Below, in pieces: positions 60,699 through 64,000 of a stretch of DNA of 64,000 nucleotides. A program made the translations under genes and the position numbers. Source of the DNA: UBA1926 sp036732005 (GTDB taxonomy: Bacteria > Planctomycetota > Phycisphaerae > Phycisphaerales > UBA1924); contig DAINDF010000007.1 of the NCBI GenBank assembly GCA_036732005.1, positions 62,001 to 126,000 on the forward strand. The letters run 5' to 3'. The notes beneath the pieces were generated by a model. The model was given only the letters and a program-made list of their open reading frames with translations. It had not been told where the DNA came from and ran no database searches. Within the stretch, counting starts at the first letter, position 1. Every line of letters begins with the position of its first letter.

Positions 60699-61799
60699 AT
60701 GGGACGACGCGCCCGCGAGCCCGAACCTCGGCAAGCCGAGCGCCCCGTGCTGGCGGTCTCGATGGGCGACCCGGGCGGCATCGGGCCCGAGGTGACCGTG
60801 CGGGCCCTGGCCGAAACCGAGCCCGGTGTGCGGTTCATCGTCTTCGGCTCGGGCGCCGCGATGCACCGGGCCGCGGAGGTATGCGAGATCGAGCCGTACT
60901 GGTGGCGCATCGAGCGGGGCTCGCCCCTGCTGGAGGCGGCGGGGCCTCACCGCGTGCTGCTCGTGGACTCGGACCCGCAGGTCCGGGGGGAGCGTTCGGA
61001 CCGAGGCGACGCCGACGCGATCCGCTTTGCGCCCGAGCCGACCCGGCTGGGGGGCGACCTCTCTTACCGCTGGGTCTGCGACGCGATCGACGCCGCCAGG
61101 CTCGGCGAGGGCGAGCCCGGGCGGGCCGACGGTCTGGTGACCGCCCCGATCAGCAAGGAGGCCTGGCACCTCGCGGGGCACACGCGCTTCGCGGGGCACA
61201 CCGAACTGCTCGCGAGCCGGCTCAACGCGCGGCGCGTGGCGATGATGTTCGAGGGGCCTTCCCTCCGCGTCGTGCTCGCGACCGTCCATCTGCCGCTGAT
61301 GCAGATCCGCGATGTCCTCACGATCGGCGTCGTGTACGACGCGATCGATCTGGGCGTCGCGGGCTGCCGCCGGCTCGGCATCGAGAACCCCCGCGTCGCG
61401 GTCTGCGGGCTCAACCCCCACGCGGGCGAGAACGGCGTGCTCGGCGACGAGGAGTCCCGCCTGATCACGCCGGCGATCCGCGTCGCCCGGGAGCAGGGCA
61501 TCCGGGTCGAGGGCCCCTTCCCGGGGGACACCATCTTCAACCGGGCGATCAACGGGGAGTTCGACCTCGTCGTCGCGATGTACCACGACCAGGGGCTGAT
61601 CCCGGTCAAGCTCCTCGCGAGGGACGCCTCGGTGAACATCACCGTCGGGCTGCCCACCGTGCGCACAAGCCCCGACCACGGCACCGCCTTCGACATCGCC
61701 GGGCGGGGGATCGCCGACCCGGGCAGCATGAAGGCCGCGGTCCGGGCGGCCGTCCGGATGCTCCGCCCCGACCCGGTCCGCACGCCCGACCCGGCGTGA
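60699..61799 (+). CDS. pdxA: 4-hydroxythreonine-4-phosphate dehydrogenase
   Basis: 366-residue NAD-dependent enzyme of pyridoxal-phosphate synthesis. Signatures: 'VSMGDPGGIGPEV' near the N-terminus, 'TAPISKEAWHLAGHTRFAGHTELLA' with metal-binding His, 'CGLNPHAGENGVLGDEE', 'YHDQGLIPVKLL' and 'SPDHGTAFDIAG'. Complete. Starts at ATG 60699; no obvious operon with its neighbours. Confidence 0.95.
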   Translation: MGRRAREPEPRQAERPVLAVSMGDPGGIGPEVTVRALAETEPGVRFIVFGSGAAMHRAAEVCEIEPYWWRIERGSPLLEAAGPHRVLLVDSDPQVRGERSDRGDADAIRFAPEPTRLGGDLSYRWVCDAIDAARLGEGEPGRADGLVTAPISKEAWHLAGHTRFAGHTELLASRLNARRVAMMFEGPSLRVVLATVHLPLMQIRDVLTIGVVYDAIDLGVAGCRRLGIENPRVAVCGLNPHAGENGVLGDEESRLITPAIRVAREQGIRVEGPFPGDTIFNRAINGEFDLVVAMYHDQGLIPVKLLARDASVNITVGLPTVRTSPDHGTAFDIAGRGIADPGSMKAAVRAAVRMLRPDPVRTPDPA

Positions 61800-61904
61800 T
61801 GCCCGCGGGCAACCCCGGGTGTTGCCCCCGAACAACACGGCCCCGCGGCGGCGGCCCGGAACACGCCCCCCCGGGCCCGGCACGGCGGTTGCCCACCGCC
61901 CCCC

Positions 61905-62354
61905 ATGGCAAACCCGCGCCCCTTCACACGAGTTGTCGGACTCTCCCTCGCCGCCCTCCTGCTGGCGGGGTGCACGACCACCGTCCGCCCACCCCTGGCG
62001 CGGCGGAGCGAGGGCCTCCCGAGCCTGAACCGGGGGCAGTCGTCGGCCATGGTCTTCAACGGGCCGGCGGTGGTCGCCGCGATGGCGGACACGCCCGACT
62101 GGGCCCGCCCCGAATACGCCCGCAACGATCGGCACCTGACCTCGCGCGAACCCCGGGCCCTGACCGCGATCGACGAATGGCCCCAGCCCGCGCCCCCGAG
62201 TATCGAGAAGCAGCGGCGCACGACGATCAGCCGGTCTCCGCAGACGATCATCATCTACGGGCGGGGCACGCCCCGCGGGGGCGAGCACCGCCCGGGCCCG
62301 GACCGCGGTCGGCAGCGGTACGAGCCCCACCGGGGCGATCGCCGGGTACCCTGA
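61905..62354 (+). CDS. Small lipoprotein, unknown function
   Basis: 149 residues with lipobox 'LLAGC' (Cys about residue 23) and a basic Pro/Arg-rich mature part ('IIIYGRGTPRGGEHRPGPD' near the end). No domain recognised. Located 105 nt after pdxA and 79 nt before murA. Confidence 0.7.
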   Translation: MANPRPFTRVVGLSLAALLLAGCTTTVRPPLARRSEGLPSLNRGQSSAMVFNGPAVVAAMADTPDWARPEYARNDRHLTSREPRALTAIDEWPQPAPPSIEKQRRTTISRSPQTIIIYGRGTPRGGEHRPGPDRGRQRYEPHRGDRRVP

Positions 62355-62433
62355 ACGGGCAGTGGTGTTGCGTCGTGCGGCGTCGGGCCGATGATTCCGC
62401 GGGCGCGCCCCACCTGCGCCGCGGAGGACCCGG

Positions 62434-63732
62434 ATGGACAGTTTCGTGATCGAGGGCGGACGCCGCCTGGATGGAACGATCCGCATCAACGGGTCGAAGA
62501 ACGCCGCGCTCCCGCTCATGGCCGCGGCGCTGCTCACCGACCAGCCGGTCACGCTCCGCGGCGTGCCCGACCTGGCGGACATCGGGAACATGCGGCGCCT
62601 GCTGGCGGAGCTGGGCGTCGAATTCTCCGGCGATCCCGGCGCACCCCGGCTGAAGGTGACCGACGAGGGCGAGAGCCACGCGCGGTACGACATCGTGCGC
62701 ACGATGCGCGCCAGCATCTGCGTGCTCGGGCCCATGCTCGCGCGGCGGGGTGAGGCGCGGGTCTCGATGCCGGGCGGGTGCGCGATCGGCGACCGGCCCG
62801 TCGACCTGCACCTGCGCGGCCTCCGGGCCCTGGGCGCCCAGATCGATCTGGACGGGGGTGACATCATCGCCCGGGCCCCGGGCGGACGGCTGCGGGGCGA
62901 CACGATTTTCCTGGGCGGCGCGTTCGGCTCGACCGTCCTGGGCACGGCGAATGTCATGTCGGCCGCGACGCTGGCGGAGGGGACGACCGTCATCGAGTCG
63001 GCGGCGTGCGAGCCCGAGGTGGTCGACCTCGCGCGGCTTCTGACCGCGATGGGGGCGAAGATCGAGGGGGCGGGCTCGCCGCGCATCACGGTGCACGGCG
63101 TTCACCGCCTGGGCGGCGCGGATCACGCGGTCATCCCGGACCGGATCGAGGCCGCGACTTACATGTGCGCCGCGGCGATCACCAACGGTTCGCTGGTGCT
63201 CGAGGACTGCCCGCTGGATTGCCTGCTGGCGGTGACCGACCGCCTGGAGGCGGTGGGCGTGCGCGTCGAGCTTCTCGGCCCCTGCCCGGACATGCTGCGT
63301 TGCCGGTGCCGGGTGACGGCGGAGCGCGTGCTGCGCCCGATCGAGGTGACGACGCAGCCGCACCCGGGGTTCCCGACCGATGTGCAGGCGCAGTTGATGG
63401 CGCTGCTCTGCCTGGCGGAGGGGAACAGCGTGATCACGGAGAAGATCTTCCCGGAGCGGTTCCTGCATGTCGCCGAGCTGAGCCGGATGGGGGCGAGGCT
63501 GTTCCGGCAGGGGAACACGGTGGTGGTGAGCGGGGTGCGCGCGCTCAAGGGCGCGCCGGTGATGGCGAGCGACCTGCGCGCGAGCGCCGGCCTCGTGCTC
63601 GCGGGCCTGGCAGCCCAGGGGACGACGACGGTCAACCGCGTCTACCACCTCGACCGGGGCTACGAGAAGATGGAAGAGCGGCTCGCGGCGGTCGGGGCGA
63701 GGATCGAACGGGTGAGCGACCGGGAGGGGTAG
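62434..63732 (+). CDS. murA: UDP-N-acetylglucosamine 1-carboxyvinyltransferase
   Basis: 432-residue enzyme catalysing the first committed step of peptidoglycan synthesis. 'INGSKNAALPLMAAALLTD' (Lys22 equivalent), the PEP-adduct Cys in 'SMPGGCAIGDRPVDLHL' (about residue 116), and 'ATYMCAAAITNG' and 'GRFPTDVQAQ'-like 'GFPTDVQAQLMALL' are all present. GCGGAGG precedes the ATG. With murJ and the L,D-transpeptidase it argues that this bacterium builds peptidoglycan. Confidence 0.97.
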   Translation: MDSFVIEGGRRLDGTIRINGSKNAALPLMAAALLTDQPVTLRGVPDLADIGNMRRLLAELGVEFSGDPGAPRLKVTDEGESHARYDIVRTMRASICVLGPMLARRGEARVSMPGGCAIGDRPVDLHLRGLRALGAQIDLDGGDIIARAPGGRLRGDTIFLGGAFGSTVLGTANVMSAATLAEGTTVIESAACEPEVVDLARLLTAMGAKIEGAGSPRITVHGVHRLGGADHAVIPDRIEAATYMCAAAITNGSLVLEDCPLDCLLAVTDRLEAVGVRVELLGPCPDMLRCRCRVTAERVLRPIEVTTQPHPGFPTDVQAQLMALLCLAEGNSVITEKIFPERFLHVAELSRMGARLFRQGNTVVVSGVRALKGAPVMASDLRASAGLVLAGLAAQGTTTVNRVYHLDRGYEKMEERLAAVGARIERVSDREG

Positions 63733-63743
63733 AACGCCCCAAC

Positions 63744-63815
63744 GAGCCCTGAGCGTGAGCGATGGGCCGTTCGTCAACCGGCGCGGGCCCGGCCCGTCGC
63801 TGACGCTCCGGGCTC
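63744..63815. repeat. Inverted-repeat element, RSVSDG/SLTLRA type (copy B)
   Basis: Arms 63744-63764 and 63795-63815 are inverted complements at 18 of 21 positions around about 30 nt of spacer. They closely match the arms at 2846-2936, and a minus-strand translation gives 'ARSVSDGPGPRRLTNGPSLT', the planctomycete repeat signature. Intergenic between murA and the last gene. Confidence 0.75.
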
Positions 63816-63840
63816 TTGTGATCCCGACTAAACTGCGACC

Positions 63841-64000
63841 GTGGGAGCGAAGCACATCACGCCCCGGGTGTTGATGGGCCAGCGGCGCACGCCGGGCGAG
63901 ATGGCGCGGGTGCGTTCGCTCCTGCGCCTCGCGCGGGGGGAGTTCGGGCGGCTGGCGTGGGCGGACCGGAAGGTGATCGTCGCGGCGGCGCTGGGGGAGG
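63841..64000 (+). CDS. Hypothetical gene, cut off by the window end
   Basis: An open frame from GTG 63841 to the window edge encodes at least 53 residues, basic and helical ('RRTPGEMARVRSLLRLARGEF'). No ribosome binding site is evident and the rest is missing, so identity cannot be assigned. Confidence 0.4.
   Translation, partial: MGAKHITPRVLMGQRRTPGEMARVRSLLRLARGEFGRLAWADRKVIVAAALGE

Noticed and set aside
62251..63855. A 534-codon minus-strand frame containing 'RSVSDG...SLTLRA'
   Set aside because: It is antisense to murA; its beginning only translates the intergenic repeat, which is reported as a repeat instead.

Overview
This is a very GC-rich window whose gene content points to a member of the Planctomycetota, most likely class Phycisphaerae. 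The evidence is: a 23S-5S rRNA unit with no 16S gene attached; secreted proteins that end in degenerate dockerin-like tails; a prepilin-type protein with a late 'FSDGHVEF' motif; a Ser/Thr kinase fused to TPRs; and two kinds of short dispersed repeat that read through as 'TGGTPVP' and 'RSVSDG...SLTLRA', which I remember as common in planctomycete genomes. It looks like ordinary chromosome. I saw no phage, insertion sequence, integrase, CRISPR array or tRNA gene.

Layout. 1-6.2 kb (minus strand): an NtrC-type response regulator cut by the window edge, its histidine kinase, an M24 peptidase and isoleucyl-tRNA synthetase, which carries two in-frame TGGTPVP repeats. 6.2-19 kb: a HEAT-repeat protein with a small membrane partner, a lipase-like hydrolase, a TraB/GumN-like protein, a PlsC acyltransferase, rarA, 5-formyl-THF cyclo-ligase, a LysM-L,D-transpeptidase, an SDR, and murJ followed by two tiny lipoproteins. 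19-23.3 kb: a pseudopilin-like protein and a large secreted lamin-tail-domain protein. 23.3-28.2 kb (minus): a tightly overlapping operon of two tiny membrane proteins, a ferric-reductase-like/Rieske fusion, a Cys-motif membrane protein and a Ser/Thr kinase-TPR protein, which is a candidate uncharacterised redox module. 28.2-42.3 kb: an ABC exporter pair, PepSY protein, purD, a kynureninase-like enzyme, a phytase-like esterase, a BI-1/YccA protein, guaB, a glycogen debranching enzyme, three tandem paralogous small membrane proteins, aat and two hypothetical proteins.

42.3-46.3 kb: a probable eroded gene, then the 5S and 23S rRNA genes on the minus strand with their own promoter, boxA-like leader and terminator. 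The 23S gene is about 2.7 kb, shorter than usual. 46.3-52.1 kb (minus): a type IV pilus/secretion assembly operon starting with PilM. Its last gene is split by a 33-nt AT-rich segment with four in-frame stops. 52.3-64 kb: a Memo-family protein with an extra N-terminal domain, a copper-binding-like lipoprotein, a family-4-type uracil-DNA glycosylase lacking most Fe-S cysteines, a nucleotide-sugar epimerase, a secreted lipoprotein with the same tail as the lamin-tail protein, pdxA, a lipoprotein, murA and a truncated gene at the edge.

Genes are packed closely, often with ATGA or GTGA overlaps inside operons, and GTG/TTG starts are frequent. Envelope functions (murA, murJ, L,D-transpeptidase, pilus assembly, lipoproteins) recur through the window. 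Protein names come from motif recognition by eye, not database searches.
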